The notes below the pieces were generated by a model that saw only the letters and a program-made list of their open reading frames with translations, was not told the origin of the DNA and made no database searches. Of a stretch of 64,000 nt of DNA, positions 18,713 to 27,853 are shown one piece after another. The translations under genes were made by a program, and so were the position numbers. The stretch lies in NCBI RefSeq assembly GCF_012516395.1, contig NZ_CP051206.1, positions 4,010,001 through 4,074,000 of the forward strand. Reading direction: 5' to 3'. This DNA comes from Dolichospermum flos-aquae CCAP 1403/13F (lineage in GTDB: Bacteria > Cyanobacteriota > Cyanobacteriia > Cyanobacteriales > Nostocaceae). The first letter of the stretch is position 1; each line of letters begins with the position of its first letter.

Positions 18713-19408
18713 TTACTTTGCTAGACCATGTTCTAAAGCAAAACGAACCAACTCTGTGCGGCTATTAGTACCAGTTTTACTAAATAGACGACTCACATAT
18801 TTTTCGACATTGCGGACGCTGGTTTCCAAGCGACGGGCAATTTCTTTATTCATTAATCCTTCTGCTACCAAATTTAAAACACTTTGCTCTCTAGGAGTCA
18901 AATCTATTTTAAACGGGGCTGGCGTTTGGGATATGGCACTCCGATGAGTTAATAGTATTCTAATTTGAGCGATTTGATTAGCCAAATCGGCAAGATTTGG
19001 AGTTTCGCTGTTTTCCCCGGTTGAGGGAGTTTGGGCGCTGCGACGCGCTAGTAAGTTTTTAACTATGGCGACTAATTCATCAGGATCGAATGGTTTGGGT
19101 AAATACGCATCAACACCTGCATGATAGCCTTGAATGCGATCGCCTGTCATCCCTTTAGCAGTTAAAAATACCACTGGTAGAGCCTGAAAACGGGGGTCAT
19201 CCCGCATTTGCTTGAGGAACTGATAGCCATCCACCTGGGGCATCATAATATCAGAAATGACCAAATCAGCGGTGTTTGCTTGCATCCAGTCCCAACCTTC
19301 ACGGGCATTACTGACAGTTTGAACCCTAAAACCGCTTTCTTGTAAGTATTCTTTGACGGCTTCCCGCAATCCCGGTTCGTCATCTACCAGTAACAATTGT
19401 GCTGACAT
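18713..19408 (-). CDS. Response regulator with LuxR-type HTH (Ycf29-like)
   Basis: The 231-residue protein has an N-terminal receiver domain with acidic pocket DDE at 9-11, phosphoacceptor D53 (VISDIMMP) and K near 105 (YLPKPFD), then a C-terminal NarL/FixJ HTH (LTPREQSVLNLVAEGLMNKEIARRL). The overall order and the TAKGMTGDRIQGYHAGVDAY stretch resemble the plastid/cyanobacterial Ycf29 (TctD-like) family. It should be a DNA-binding regulator controlled by an unidentified histidine kinase; none adjoins it. The gap to the convergent 93-aa gene (18448-18712, 265 bp) has no recognised feature. Confidence 0.85.
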   Translation of the reverse strand: MSAQLLLVDDEPGLREAVKEYLQESGFRVQTVSNAREGWDWMQANTADLVISDIMMPQVDGYQFLKQMRDDPRFQALPVVFLTAKGMTGDRIQGYHAGVDAYLPKPFDPDELVAIVKNLLARRSAQTPSTGENSETPNLADLANQIAQIRILLTHRSAISQTPAPFKIDLTPREQSVLNLVAEGLMNKEIARRLETSVRNVEKYVSRLFSKTGTNSRTELVRFALEHGLAK

Positions 19409-19480
19409 TGAAAATTCCTATTAGGTGTACCTTAATCTAATCTAGCGAAATTTGGTGAGTATTGACTACTAGGGCAGAGG

Positions 19481-19581
19481 AAATCCATTAATTCATCCGT
19501 CTTTATCTGCGTTTATCTGCGTTTATCTGCGGTCAATAATTCTTAAAATCTGATTCTATTCTCATCCTAACTTAGTATTAT
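19481..19581 (+). repeat. About 100-bp duplicated sequence upstream of cobA
   Basis: It contains three TTTATCTGCG units, then TCTTAAAATCTGATTCTA, and ends near TTAGTATTATA. A near-identical copy lies at 21279-21385 directly upstream of coaE. The two copies are in the same orientation relative to their downstream genes. Confidence 0.8.
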
Positions 19582-19629
19582 ATATCGTATCAAAACCCAA
19601 TGGTAAATTATTAAAAGTCAACAATAAAT

Positions 19630-20349
19630 ATGATTAAAGAAATAGGTAAAGTTTACCTTGTTGGTGCCGGTCCTGGAGATGTAGAATACTTAACCGTTAA
19701 AGCCTATCGGCTGTTAGCATCTGCTGAAGTGTTGGTGTACGATGCTTTAGTTGATAGTCAATTATTAGATTGTGTCCCTGTTGATTGCTTAAAAATAGAT
19801 GTTGGTAAACGTGGAGGTAAACCCAGCACTTCCCAAAATGAAATCAACGATTTATTAGTAAAACATTGTTTAGAAAACAAACAAGTTATTAGACTAAAAT
19901 CGGGAGATCCTTTGATATTTGGGCGCTGTATTTTAGAAATTGCAGCTTTAAAAAATGCAGGTTGTGAATTTGAAATCATTCCGGGAATTTCTTCCGCATT
20001 AGCTGCACCATTATTAGCTGGAATTCCGCTTACAGATAACCTTCTTAGTCGTTGTTTTGCAGTTTGTACAGCCCATGAACCAGAAACTTTAAACTGGGAA
20101 GCATTAGCAAGCTTAGAAACTTTAGTAATTTTGATGGGGGGAAAAAATTTACCAGAAATAATCCATCAACTGATAAAATATAGAAAATCTCATTCTACAC
20201 CAATTGCTATTATCCGTTGGGCTGGAACACCTAGTCAAGAAGTCTGGACAGGAGAACTGGGAAATATCCTCCAACAAACCACTGGTTTATCTCTCTCTCC
20301 CGCAGTTATAGTCATTGGTGAAATTGTGCGATTACGCGATTACCTATGA
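19630..20349 (+). CDS. cobA: Uroporphyrinogen-III C-methyltransferase
   Basis: CobA/SUMT transfers two methyl groups from S-adenosylmethionine to uroporphyrinogen III, giving precorrin-2 for siroheme and cobalamin. The 239-residue length fits the single-domain enzyme. Signatures are VYLVGAGPGDVEYLTVKA near residues 8-25, VGKRGGKPSTSQ near 58-69, RLKSGDPLIFGR near 85-97 and GISSALAAPLLAGIPLT near 120. The hemD gene follows after 73 bp, an arrangement expected because HemD makes the CobA substrate. There is no fused CysG-type dehydrogenase domain. Confidence 0.93.
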   Translation: MIKEIGKVYLVGAGPGDVEYLTVKAYRLLASAEVLVYDALVDSQLLDCVPVDCLKIDVGKRGGKPSTSQNEINDLLVKHCLENKQVIRLKSGDPLIFGRCILEIAALKNAGCEFEIIPGISSALAAPLLAGIPLTDNLLSRCFAVCTAHEPETLNWEALASLETLVILMGGKNLPEIIHQLIKYRKSHSTPIAIIRWAGTPSQEVWTGELGNILQQTTGLSLSPAVIVIGEIVRLRDYL

Positions 20350-20422
20350 GAAATCTCTTCTTTGCGTCTTTGCTCCTTTGCAACTTTGCGCGAAACCAAA
20401 AATTATTAAGACAACAAATTTA

Positions 20423-21229
20423 ATGTCAACCGTGAATTACAATCTTTCTCCTTTAACTGGGAAAACCATTTTAGTTACCCGTTCTGTGGGACAATCCCAT
20501 CAATTTAGCGATCGCTTAACCTCCGCAGGTGCTAATGTGATAGAAATGCCAGCTTTAGAAATTGGACCCCCTAGCAGTTGGTCAGCTTTAGATCAGGCAA
20601 TTTTGCATTTATCAACTTTTAATTGGCTAATTCTCACTTCTAGTAATGGTGTAGAATACTTTTTTGAGCGATTAGAAAAATCCGGTCAAGATAAAAATGC
20701 TTTATCAGGTGTGAAAATTGCCGTTGTTGGGGAAAAAACCGCCCAAAGTTTACAAAAACAAAATATCCAAGCTGACTTTATTCCTCCTAACTTTGTTGCT
20801 GATTCCTTAGTGGAAAACTTTCCCGAATCACTAACAGGTAAAAAGATATTATTTCCTAGAGTTGAAAGTGGTGGAAGAGAAGTATTAGTAAAGGAATTAA
20901 CAGCCAAAGGTGCAGAAGTAATTGAAGTTCCCGCTTATGAATCTTGCTGTCCTCAAGGTATCCCTCCTGCGGCTGAATATGCTTTAGTTAATAATACTGT
21001 AGATATTATTACCTTTGCCAGTTCTAAAACAGTCTTATTTTTCTCCCAATTAACAGCACATATATTTACCTATAACCCCGAAAATTTTGCCAGAGTTTGC
21101 ATAGCGTCTATTGGTCCCCAAACTTCAAAAACTTGTCAAACTGTATTTGGGAGAGTAGATATTGAAGCGGAAGAATATACCTTAGAAGGTTTAACAAATG
21201 CCATAATTAAATGGACAAATCATAGCTGA
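20423..21229 (+). CDS. hemD: Uroporphyrinogen-III synthase
   Basis: HemD closes and isomerises hydroxymethylbilane to uroporphyrinogen III for chlorophyll, heme and B12. The likely start is MSTVNYNLSPLTGKTILVTRS; the frame extends further upstream through an intergenic repeat but that sequence is not protein-like. The roughly 268-residue protein shows ILVTRSVGQSHQF near residue 16, LTSSNGVEYFFERL near 73, VVGEKTAQSL near 98 and ITFASSKTVLFF near 190, typical of this poorly conserved bilobed family. It is probably cotranscribed with cobA. Confidence 0.9.
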   Translation: MSTVNYNLSPLTGKTILVTRSVGQSHQFSDRLTSAGANVIEMPALEIGPPSSWSALDQAILHLSTFNWLILTSSNGVEYFFERLEKSGQDKNALSGVKIAVVGEKTAQSLQKQNIQADFIPPNFVADSLVENFPESLTGKKILFPRVESGGREVLVKELTAKGAEVIEVPAYESCCPQGIPPAAEYALVNNTVDIITFASSKTVLFFSQLTAHIFTYNPENFARVCIASIGPQTSKTCQTVFGRVDIEAEEYTLEGLTNAIIKWTNHS

Positions 21230-21278
21230 ATTTTCTAATGACTAATACCAACCTTATGTGAGGTGGCACAGAATCATG

Positions 21279-21385
21279 AAATCCATTAATTCATCCCTCT
21301 TTATCTGCGTTTATTTGCGTTTATCTGCGTTCAATAAATCTTAAAATCTGATTCTATGAAGATTCATCTTAATTTAGTATTATAA
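21279..21385 (+). repeat. About 100-bp duplicated sequence upstream of coaE
   Basis: Second copy of the sequence at 19481-19581, again with three TTTATCTGCG-type units and the shared TCTTAAAATCTGATTCTA block, ending three bases before the coaE ATG. It therefore supplies the whole 5' leader of coaE. Confidence 0.8.
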
Positions 21386-21388
21386 CCA

Positions 21389-21982
21389 ATGAATAAAAAC
21401 TTAATTGGTTTAACTGGTGGAATTGCGACAGGTAAAAGTACAGTTGCTAATTACTTAGCTAAAACTTACAATTTACCGATTTTAGATGCAGATATTTATG
21501 CGAGAGACGCGGTATCTGTCGGTTCTCCTATTTTGTCAGAAATTGCTGAAAAATATGGTAGAGAAATCATATTAAGTGATGGTAATTTAAATAGATCCAA
21601 ATTAGGAGAAATCATTTTTAATCAACCGGAAGAACGTTATTGGGTAGAAAGCATAATTCATCCTTATGTGAGAAATTGTTTTGCTAAAGCTATTAATGAA
21701 TCATCTGCAAATACTTTAATTTTAGTGATTCCTTTATTATTTGAAGCTAATTTAGAAAATCTAGTTAATCAAATTTGGGTGGTATCTTGTTCTCCACAAC
21801 AGCAACAACAGCGATTAATAGAACGCAATAATTTAACAGCGGAACAAGCAGCAGCGAGAATTAATAGTCAATTACCTATTGCGGAAAAAATTGCTCGTGC
21901 TGATGTGGTTTTAGATAATTCTGCTAATTTAGAATCGCTTTTACAACAGATAGATAAAGTTTTGTTGCAAAGTTTAACATAA
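21389..21982 (+). CDS. coaE: Dephospho-CoA kinase
   Basis: CoaE phosphorylates dephospho-CoA in the last step of coenzyme A synthesis. The 197-residue P-loop protein has GLTGGIATGKSTVANYL at residues 7-23 (Walker A), LDADIYARDAV near 32, HPYVRNCF near 91 and PLLFEANLE near 112, followed by QQQRLIERN lid residues and the terminal ADVVLDNSANLESL motif. Length and motif order are normal. It is a single gene preceded by the duplicated leader; the next gene, an RNase III fusion, starts 192 bp later. Confidence 0.95.
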   Translation: MNKNLIGLTGGIATGKSTVANYLAKTYNLPILDADIYARDAVSVGSPILSEIAEKYGREIILSDGNLNRSKLGEIIFNQPEERYWVESIIHPYVRNCFAKAINESSANTLILVIPLLFEANLENLVNQIWVVSCSPQQQQQRLIERNNLTAEQAAARINSQLPIAEKIARADVVLDNSANLESLLQQIDKVLLQSLT

Positions 21983-22174
21983 AATTAATTGCATTTTTAA
22001 ATAAAATATATTGTATAAAATACTTTTATATTATATAATGCTACATTATGGCAGAAGTCAGGAGTATAACCCTGTTGTAAACGGAGTTTCATTATCAATT
22101 TATGTCCTAACCATCTTGTCGCTTGCTATAGTATTATGAAAATAAAATTTTTTTAAGATAATCTGGATCTGAAT

Positions 22175-23356
22175 ATGTTAAATAACCATCAAGTGATTGA
22201 TAAATGTCTGAAATTACTTTCTCAAGGTTTATATCCTTATGTTGAGCAGAAAATGAGATTGGTGTATGGTAATCAATGGCTTACTCAAGCTGGACAATGT
22301 TTGTCTCCAGATACAAATTTAAAACGAACTACAGAAGAAAGTTTACAGCAAGACATATCATCATTACTTTCTGTAATGACAAAAAGATGGGATAAAGCAT
22401 TTAAAGATAAAGAGCGTTTATCTAATACTGAAAGGGCATTTGCAAATGAAATTATTCAGATTCGCAATAAATGGGCGCATAATACACCATTTTCTACCGA
22501 AGATGCTTATCGCGCTATAGATAGTATTTATCGTTTATTGCAAGCGATTGAAGCAGAAGAAGCACAAGAGGTTGAAAAATATAAACAAAAAATTTTTCAA
22601 GCTTTAGTGCAAGAGCAAAATCGTAGTCAAAAACGAACACAACAACTATCTACTCAAGAAATAAAAATTAAGGAACGTTTAGCAGGAATTCTTAATAGTA
22701 TTCCTTTTGAAGATGTTACTTTGTTAGAAAGATCGTTAACTCATCGTTCTTACGCCTATGAAAAGCGAATCAATAAAGATAATGAACAATTAGAATTTTT
22801 AGGAGATAGTATTTTAGGTTTCTTAGCAGGTGCTTATATTTATGAAGTGTATGGAGATATTTCCGAAGGTGAATTAAGTAAATTAAAAGAACGACTAGTT
22901 GATAATCCCCAATTAGCAAAATTGGCCAATCAATTAAATCTGGGACAATGGTTATTATTAGGGAGAGGGGAAAAATTACAAGATGGTAGTAAAAAAGAAT
23001 CTCTATTAAGTAACACTTTTGAGGCTGTTATTGGTGCGTATTATCTAGATTCTGGTATCCAAGCAGTCCAGGAAATAGTATATCCTTTATTTGCATCAGT
23101 AGGTGAAGATAGGATTCCTGAAAATATCAGTTTAGAGAATTTAGAAAATGCTAAGGGATTATTACAACAATATGCTCAAAAAAATGGGTTTGATATTCCT
23201 GTATATAATACTATTCAAGAAAGTGGAACAGATCACAACAAAGAGTTTACTGTTCAAGTTGAAATAAATGGTAAAATTTATGCTCAAGGAAAAGGTAAGA
23301 GAAAAATAGACGCACAAAAACAAGCAGCCACAAATGCTTTGGAGAAACTTAAGTAA
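22175..23356 (+). CDS. HEPN (Swt1-like) domain fused to ribonuclease III
   Basis: The 393-residue protein carries two RNase modules. Residues 1-130 resemble the Swt1-type HEPN domain and contain R97-NKWA-H102, the R-x4-H motif of catalytic HEPN ribonucleases. A charged coiled linker spans about 130-165. Residues 166-310 form an RNase III domain with signature NEQLEFLGDSILG at 203-215, the box KESLLSNTFEAVIGAYYLD, and acidic residues in the expected places. Residues about 325-392 form a dsRNA-binding domain (KGKRKIDAQKQAATNALEKL). Ordinary bacterial RNase III is about 225 residues with no HEPN part. It is monocistronic. It may be an accessory rather than the housekeeping enzyme for rRNA and mRNA. 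Confidence 0.85.
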   Translation: MLNNHQVIDKCLKLLSQGLYPYVEQKMRLVYGNQWLTQAGQCLSPDTNLKRTTEESLQQDISSLLSVMTKRWDKAFKDKERLSNTERAFANEIIQIRNKWAHNTPFSTEDAYRAIDSIYRLLQAIEAEEAQEVEKYKQKIFQALVQEQNRSQKRTQQLSTQEIKIKERLAGILNSIPFEDVTLLERSLTHRSYAYEKRINKDNEQLEFLGDSILGFLAGAYIYEVYGDISEGELSKLKERLVDNPQLAKLANQLNLGQWLLLGRGEKLQDGSKKESLLSNTFEAVIGAYYLDSGIQAVQEIVYPLFASVGEDRIPENISLENLENAKGLLQQYAQKNGFDIPVYNTIQESGTDHNKEFTVQVEINGKIYAQGKGKRKIDAQKQAATNALEKLK

Positions 23357-23496
23357 AGTTGAAGGTCTACTAATAGCTGGTATCATAGTTTAACTCCAGT
23401 ATTGATCAGGAAAATCCAAACTCTTAAACTTTGCGTCTTTGCTCCTCAGCGTCTACCCTGCGGGATCTCTAAGAGAGATTGCGCGAAAATAAATTC
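23357..23496. repeat. Interspersed repeat-type spacer
   Basis: Between convergent genes lies a segment with CTTTGCGTCTTTGCTCCT-type sequence and a small hairpin, GATCTCT and AGAGATT. Similar TTTGCGTCTTTGCTCCT DNA occurs near 20360. This wording of repeat is common in Nostocales intergenic regions. Confidence 0.5.
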
Positions 23497-25008
23497 TCAA
23501 CGCAAACAACGAATTGCTTCTAATAACCCTCTAGCTTTATTGAGAGTTTCTTCATATTCCTTTTCTGGGTCAGAATCAGCCACCAAACCTGCACCAGCTT
23601 GGACAGTTACCGTTTGATTATGTAATACCATAGTTCTGATAGCGATCGCACTATTCAATTGTCCTTCAAAATCGTAATACCCATACACACCAGAATACAC
23701 ACCCCGACGGCTGGGTTCTAATTCATTAATAATTTCCATCGCCCTGATTTTAGGCGCACCGCTGACAGTCCCAGCAGGAAAACACGCTTTGAGTAAATCC
23801 CATGCAGTTTTACCCGGCGCTAACTTACCTACCACATTACTGACAATGTGCATAACATGAGAGTAGCGTTCAACGATCATTAATTCATCAACCTTCACAC
23901 TACCACTGCTGCACACCCGCCCTAAATCATTGCGTCCTAAATCTACTAACATGACGTGTTCGGCGATTTCCTTGGGGTCTTGAAGTAAATCAGCGGCTAA
24001 AGCGGCATCTTCCTTTGTAGTTTTCCCTCTGGGTCGAGTTCCCGCAATGGGACGGACTGTGGCGATAATTTCCCCTTCATCATTGCATTCGGCTTTGACC
24101 ATGACTTCGGGGCTAGAACCGATAATTTGCCAGTCTTGGAAGTTAAAATAAGCCATGTAAGGCGAAGGATTGATTTGCCGCAGAGAACGGTACAAAGCGA
24201 AGGGATTGCCTGTATATGCTGTGGATAAGCGTTGTGAGATGACGACTTGGAAAATATCACCAGCTTTGATATGTGCTTTGGCTTTTTCCACACTGGCGCA
24301 AAATTCTGTCTGGGTAAAGTTGCTGGTATAGTCCTCTATGCCCGCTTTAGGCTTGTTTCCGGGGGCTGTCCAAGCTAATTTGGTGTTTTCTGGTGATAGG
24401 GGCAAAGATAGCTTCCTGACCATTTCCTGAATGCGATCGCTCGCCTTTTGATATGCTACCTCTAACCCTGCTGGATCACGTAAATCTGCGTAGGCGATCG
24501 CCCAAATTTTCCGTTTTACCTGGTCAAAAATCAATAATTGGTCTACCTGCATCCATAATCCATCAGGGATGTTGCGCTCATCTTGAGCATGAATTGGTAC
24601 ACGCGGCTCAATCCAATTAATTAATTCATAGCCCCAAAACCCAAATAAACCACCAATTCCTGAAGGTAATTCCGGTAATTTTACTGGGTGATATGGTGCT
24701 AAACATTCAGATAAAACTGTAAACGGATCACCTATAAAAACCTGTTGATCACCATTTCGATGGGTTTGGGTTGTTTTATCACCCCTAGCTTCCAAAATCC
24801 ACAAAGGATCACAACCTAAGAAACTATAACGCCCTACAGTTTCCCCACCTTCCACCGATTCCAGCAAAAAGCTATAAGGTTGATCTGCACAAACTTTATA
24901 CCAAGCGGATACAGGTGTATCTAAGTCGGCTATCCATTCCTGATACACTGGCACAAAATTACCTTGGACAGCAAGCTTTTGAAACTGGTCGAAATCGGGG
25001 AAAATCAT
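23497..25008 (-). CDS. trpE: Anthranilate synthase component I
   Basis: TrpE converts chorismate with ammonia or TrpG-supplied glutamine nitrogen into anthranilate, the first committed step of tryptophan synthesis. The 503-residue protein has the allosteric tryptophan-binding motif LLESVEGGETVGRYSF near residues 48-63, and a chorismate-binding domain with QVVISQRLS near 250, GSSPEVMVK near 293, IAGTRPRGKT near 314, LVDLGRNDLGRV near 351 and FPAGTVSGAPKIRAMEII near 415. The length and LLES motif favour TrpE over the folate enzyme PabB. The gene is isolated from other trp genes, as usual in cyanobacteria. Confidence 0.94.
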   Translation of the reverse strand: MIFPDFDQFQKLAVQGNFVPVYQEWIADLDTPVSAWYKVCADQPYSFLLESVEGGETVGRYSFLGCDPLWILEARGDKTTQTHRNGDQQVFIGDPFTVLSECLAPYHPVKLPELPSGIGGLFGFWGYELINWIEPRVPIHAQDERNIPDGLWMQVDQLLIFDQVKRKIWAIAYADLRDPAGLEVAYQKASDRIQEMVRKLSLPLSPENTKLAWTAPGNKPKAGIEDYTSNFTQTEFCASVEKAKAHIKAGDIFQVVISQRLSTAYTGNPFALYRSLRQINPSPYMAYFNFQDWQIIGSSPEVMVKAECNDEGEIIATVRPIAGTRPRGKTTKEDAALAADLLQDPKEIAEHVMLVDLGRNDLGRVCSSGSVKVDELMIVERYSHVMHIVSNVVGKLAPGKTAWDLLKACFPAGTVSGAPKIRAMEIINELEPSRRGVYSGVYGYYDFEGQLNSAIAIRTMVLHNQTVTVQAGAGLVADSDPEKEYEETLNKARGLLEAIRCLR

Positions 25009-25230
25009 AAATAATTAAAAATTGACAATTAAAAATTAAAAATTAACAACGAGCTTTTAGTCATGGGTAAGGGGGCAAAATTTTTCTTTTTTCCCTATTA
25101 CCCATTACCCACTACATAACGATTAGTTGACAACGGCGTAAATCAACCAACAATTAAAAATCACACAAAAAGCTAGTTATTTCTGCTTTTTTAATTTTTA
25201 ATTGTTAATTTTTAATTCCGCCCTGCGGTA

Positions 25231-25647
25231 CTAAGCATCGTGAGTAGCTTTACCGCTGAATTTGATTTGTGCAGGGTTGGGGTTTTGACCGATTCTGCGG
25301 GGTACGTGACGCACCATAGAACGTCCAGCATTTACTTTTTCAGGGAAAACGCCATCAGCAGGGTGAATCATGGTAGTTTCGCCGCCGGGGAGAATGCGGT
25401 AAACTTTGTAGTCGGTGATTTTGAATTTGCGAAGTTGCGCGCCTAAAGCAATACCGTACTCTTTGCGAGCAATGTAAAGTAGGTTTTCGCCTTTTACCAT
25501 TTTAGCCGCGCCACCTGTGGGCATTTCAAAGACTTGCTCTTTAGGGCTTGTCCAGGTGATAGCGTACTTTTCTTCTACATCAGCTTTTGTGAGTAATCCG
25601 CCAGTGCTGCCACCAAAGATTGGGGTTTTTCCAGTCAAAGTTGCCAT
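25231..25647 (-). CDS. psaD: Photosystem I reaction center subunit II
   Basis: PsaD is the stromal-side subunit that docks ferredoxin on photosystem I. The 138-residue sequence is diagnostic: [20 protein letters not shown] near residues 12-31, [18 protein letters not shown] near 32-50, [16 protein letters not shown] near 61 and the basic C-terminal segment with [14 protein letters not shown]. There is no transit peptide, as expected in cyanobacteria. It is transcribed alone; upstream bases 25648-25780 should hold its promoter and include a HIP1 GCGATCGC site at about 25704. Confidence 0.98.
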   Translation of the reverse strand: MATLTGKTPIFGGSTGGLLTKADVEEKYAITWTSPKEQVFEMPTGGAAKMVKGENLLYIARKEYGIALGAQLRKFKITDYKVYRILPGGETTMIHPADGVFPEKVNAGRSMVRHVPRRIGQNPNPAQIKFSGKATHDA

Positions 25648-25780
25648 AAACTGTCTCTTGTAGGTTTTTACGGCATACTAACATTGGAACTCGACTTATG
25701 TTGCGATCGCGTTATAGACTGTAACAGTTTTTAGTAATTAGTTGGTGGTTAGTTGTCAGTTGTCCGTTGTTTGTTGTCAG

Positions 25781-25854
25781 TAGGGGCGAAGCATTTGGAA
25801 GATAAATTATCGGTCATTGCCAAAAATAGTTCCCCAAAGGCTTCGCCCGTACAG
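25781..25854 (+). repeat. 74-bp inverted-repeat element, single copy
   Basis: A full copy of the element TAGGGGCGAAGC...GCTTCGCCCGTACAG with two changes in the right arm (TCCCC and AAAGG). Degenerate TCAGTTG heptamers precede it. It lies between psaD and the downstream end of the histidine kinase gene, 10 bp after the kinase stop in the direction of that gene's neighbour. Confidence 0.9.
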
Positions 25855-25864
25855 TGGTTAGTTG

Positions 25865-27853
25865 TTAATTATTTTCCTGGCTGCCTTGGACGATGGGAAT
25901 TGTAAAATGAAATTGACTGCCTTGATCTTTACCTGTGGATTCTGCCCAAATTTTTCCGTCCCAGCCGTTGACAATTTGGCGACAAATTGCTAAACCCAAT
26001 CCAGTACCGCCGGTTGTTCGCCGTAACGCCCCTTCTTCCTGGTAGAAGCGGTCAAAAACGATTTCTAGGCGGTTGGGTTCAATTCCCCTTCCTGTGTCCG
26101 CTACGGTGACTTCTAGCATCTCCTGACTATTGCTAATGGCTTTAATAATAATTTGCCCAGAAGAGGGAGTAAATTTACAAGCATTATCTACAAGTTTGGC
26201 GATTACCTCCACTAACCAATCACCGTCAGCCCTGACTAAAGGTAGGTTGGCAGAAATTTGAGTTGTGATCTTGGGTATTTTTTCTTGGCTAGAGCGCGTC
26301 CGTAAGCGACTGAGGGCTAAATCTACACATTCTTGGATGGTTAATGATTCAGGATGCCATTCTACCCGACCACTTTCTAAGTTAGAAAGGGTTAAAAAGT
26401 CTTGTACGAGTTTCCGCATTCTTTCGGAGTCTGCAAGGGCTGTACTCAACATTATTTGTTGCAATTCCCAAGGCATATCCGGTTCTGTAGCCAGGCTTTC
26501 TAAACAAACTTGAATGGTAGATAGGGGGGTACGGAGTTCATGACCGGTAATGGCAATTAAGTTACTGCGGGTGCGGTCTAAGGCTTCTAGTTGTTGGTTG
26601 AGTTCTTCTAAATTGGCAAAAGATTCGGCTTGAATCAGGGCTGCACCAATTTGAGTAGCGATCGCCTTCACTAAGTCTAACTCCCCTGGTTGCCATTCAT
26701 GGGGAGGAAAATGGCAATCGTGTAACTCCACAATTCCCAATAGTCGCCCTTGATATAATACGGGTTCGATTAACCAAGAACGCACGCTAAACTTCTTCAC
26801 AATTGACGATAAGGCTGTTGATTTCTTTATTTTGGAGTCCCCCACGGTATCAGCTACACATACTCCCTCCTGTTGTCGTAGCACCTGCTGAAACAGGGGA
26901 TTATTTTGTAACTCCCAACTTTGCCCCAGTACAGATGTAACATTAGAGTTCAAAAATTCATGTTCGATTATAGCTTTGGCATCTGTAGCTTGGGCGCGAT
27001 AAATTAGACAACGACAGGCTTCTAAATGTTGTCCCAACTCCTGAGCCGCAACTTGGAGAATTTCTCGTGGATCAAGCGATCGCCTAATTGCTGTACTAAT
27101 GGAATTTACCAACCGTTCTTTCCTTGCTTGATCCGCAATCGCACGGTAAGCTTTATGCAGCTTATACTGACTAGCTTGCAGATATGTCACCAACCTCTGC
27201 ACAAAAGGATCGGTATCAATATCATCTACATATTTATGATTTAAATTAACTTTTAACTCGTTTTTTGATTCCTTAATATTTAACCGCTGCTTCACTTCAT
27301 CAACTTTAGCCGCTAAATCTGGCCGATAAATCTCAATTCTATCTAATAACAATTGAGCGGCTTTTAAGCATACCCCTTTTTCCGATGTCCAAATCCCCTC
27401 AAATCTTCGCGCTGTATCCATATCCAAACTAGGAATCATCTCTGGGATATATTGATTTTTGGCCAGAGAACCCAGGCTTTCTCGACAGATTAAGCAAGTA
27501 GCATAGTTATCAGCAATTACTAGCAAATGCCATTCTTGCGCTAAAGCATCATCAGGCTCAAAAGCGACCTTTTCATAATATTCTGAGCTATTAGCAAACT
27601 CTGTTTCTGGTGCAGATAATACATATATTTGATTACTTTTTTGTGCAAGTCGCTGATAACGATGAGCTTCTTGCCGGTAAAATCGCTCTTGCTGGAAACT
27701 AGCAATGATCAAAGGACTGTCTAAATTGGCTGCTAAAACTTGATCTTCCATTGCATGGGAGAGAGCGGTTAGTGAAGCCTTAAAATATAATTGAGGTCGC
27801 AGATGGGGGAGTGAGTTTAGTAAATCACTCAGCACGGAAGTGGAAATACTCAT
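25865..27853 (-). CDS. DICT-GAF sensor histidine kinase
   Basis: The 662-residue protein lacks obvious membrane segments. Residues about 1-145 resemble the DICT sensory domain, found with GGDEF/EAL domains and two-component proteins in cyanobacteria. A linker with a coiled-coil segment leads to a GAF domain at about 240-415. HisKA follows, with the phosphoacceptor histidine in TGHELRTPL near 437, then HATPase_c with VDNACKFTPSSG, VADTGRGIEPN and GTGLGLAICRQI. The signal is unknown; DICT has been suggested to respond to light or redox through association with other sensors. No response regulator adjoins it, so it is an orphan kinase. Confidence 0.85.
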   Translation of the reverse strand: MSISTSVLSDLLNSLPHLRPQLYFKASLTALSHAMEDQVLAANLDSPLIIASFQQERFYRQEAHRYQRLAQKSNQIYVLSAPETEFANSSEYYEKVAFEPDDALAQEWHLLVIADNYATCLICRESLGSLAKNQYIPEMIPSLDMDTARRFEGIWTSEKGVCLKAAQLLLDRIEIYRPDLAAKVDEVKQRLNIKESKNELKVNLNHKYVDDIDTDPFVQRLVTYLQASQYKLHKAYRAIADQARKERLVNSISTAIRRSLDPREILQVAAQELGQHLEACRCLIYRAQATDAKAIIEHEFLNSNVTSVLGQSWELQNNPLFQQVLRQQEGVCVADTVGDSKIKKSTALSSIVKKFSVRSWLIEPVLYQGRLLGIVELHDCHFPPHEWQPGELDLVKAIATQIGAALIQAESFANLEELNQQLEALDRTRSNLIAITGHELRTPLSTIQVCLESLATEPDMPWELQQIMLSTALADSERMRKLVQDFLTLSNLESGRVEWHPESLTIQECVDLALSRLRTRSSQEKIPKITTQISANLPLVRADGDWLVEVIAKLVDNACKFTPSSGQIIIKAISNSQEMLEVTVADTGRGIEPNRLEIVFDRFYQEEGALRRTTGGTGLGLAICRQIVNGWDGKIWAESTGKDQGSQFHFTIPIVQGSQENN

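Noticed and set aside
20315-20422. N-terminal extension of hemD from GTG or similar at 20315
   Set aside because: The extra 36 residues are translated from a CTTTGCGTCTTTGCTCC-type intergenic repeat; the ATG at 20423 fits the family start.
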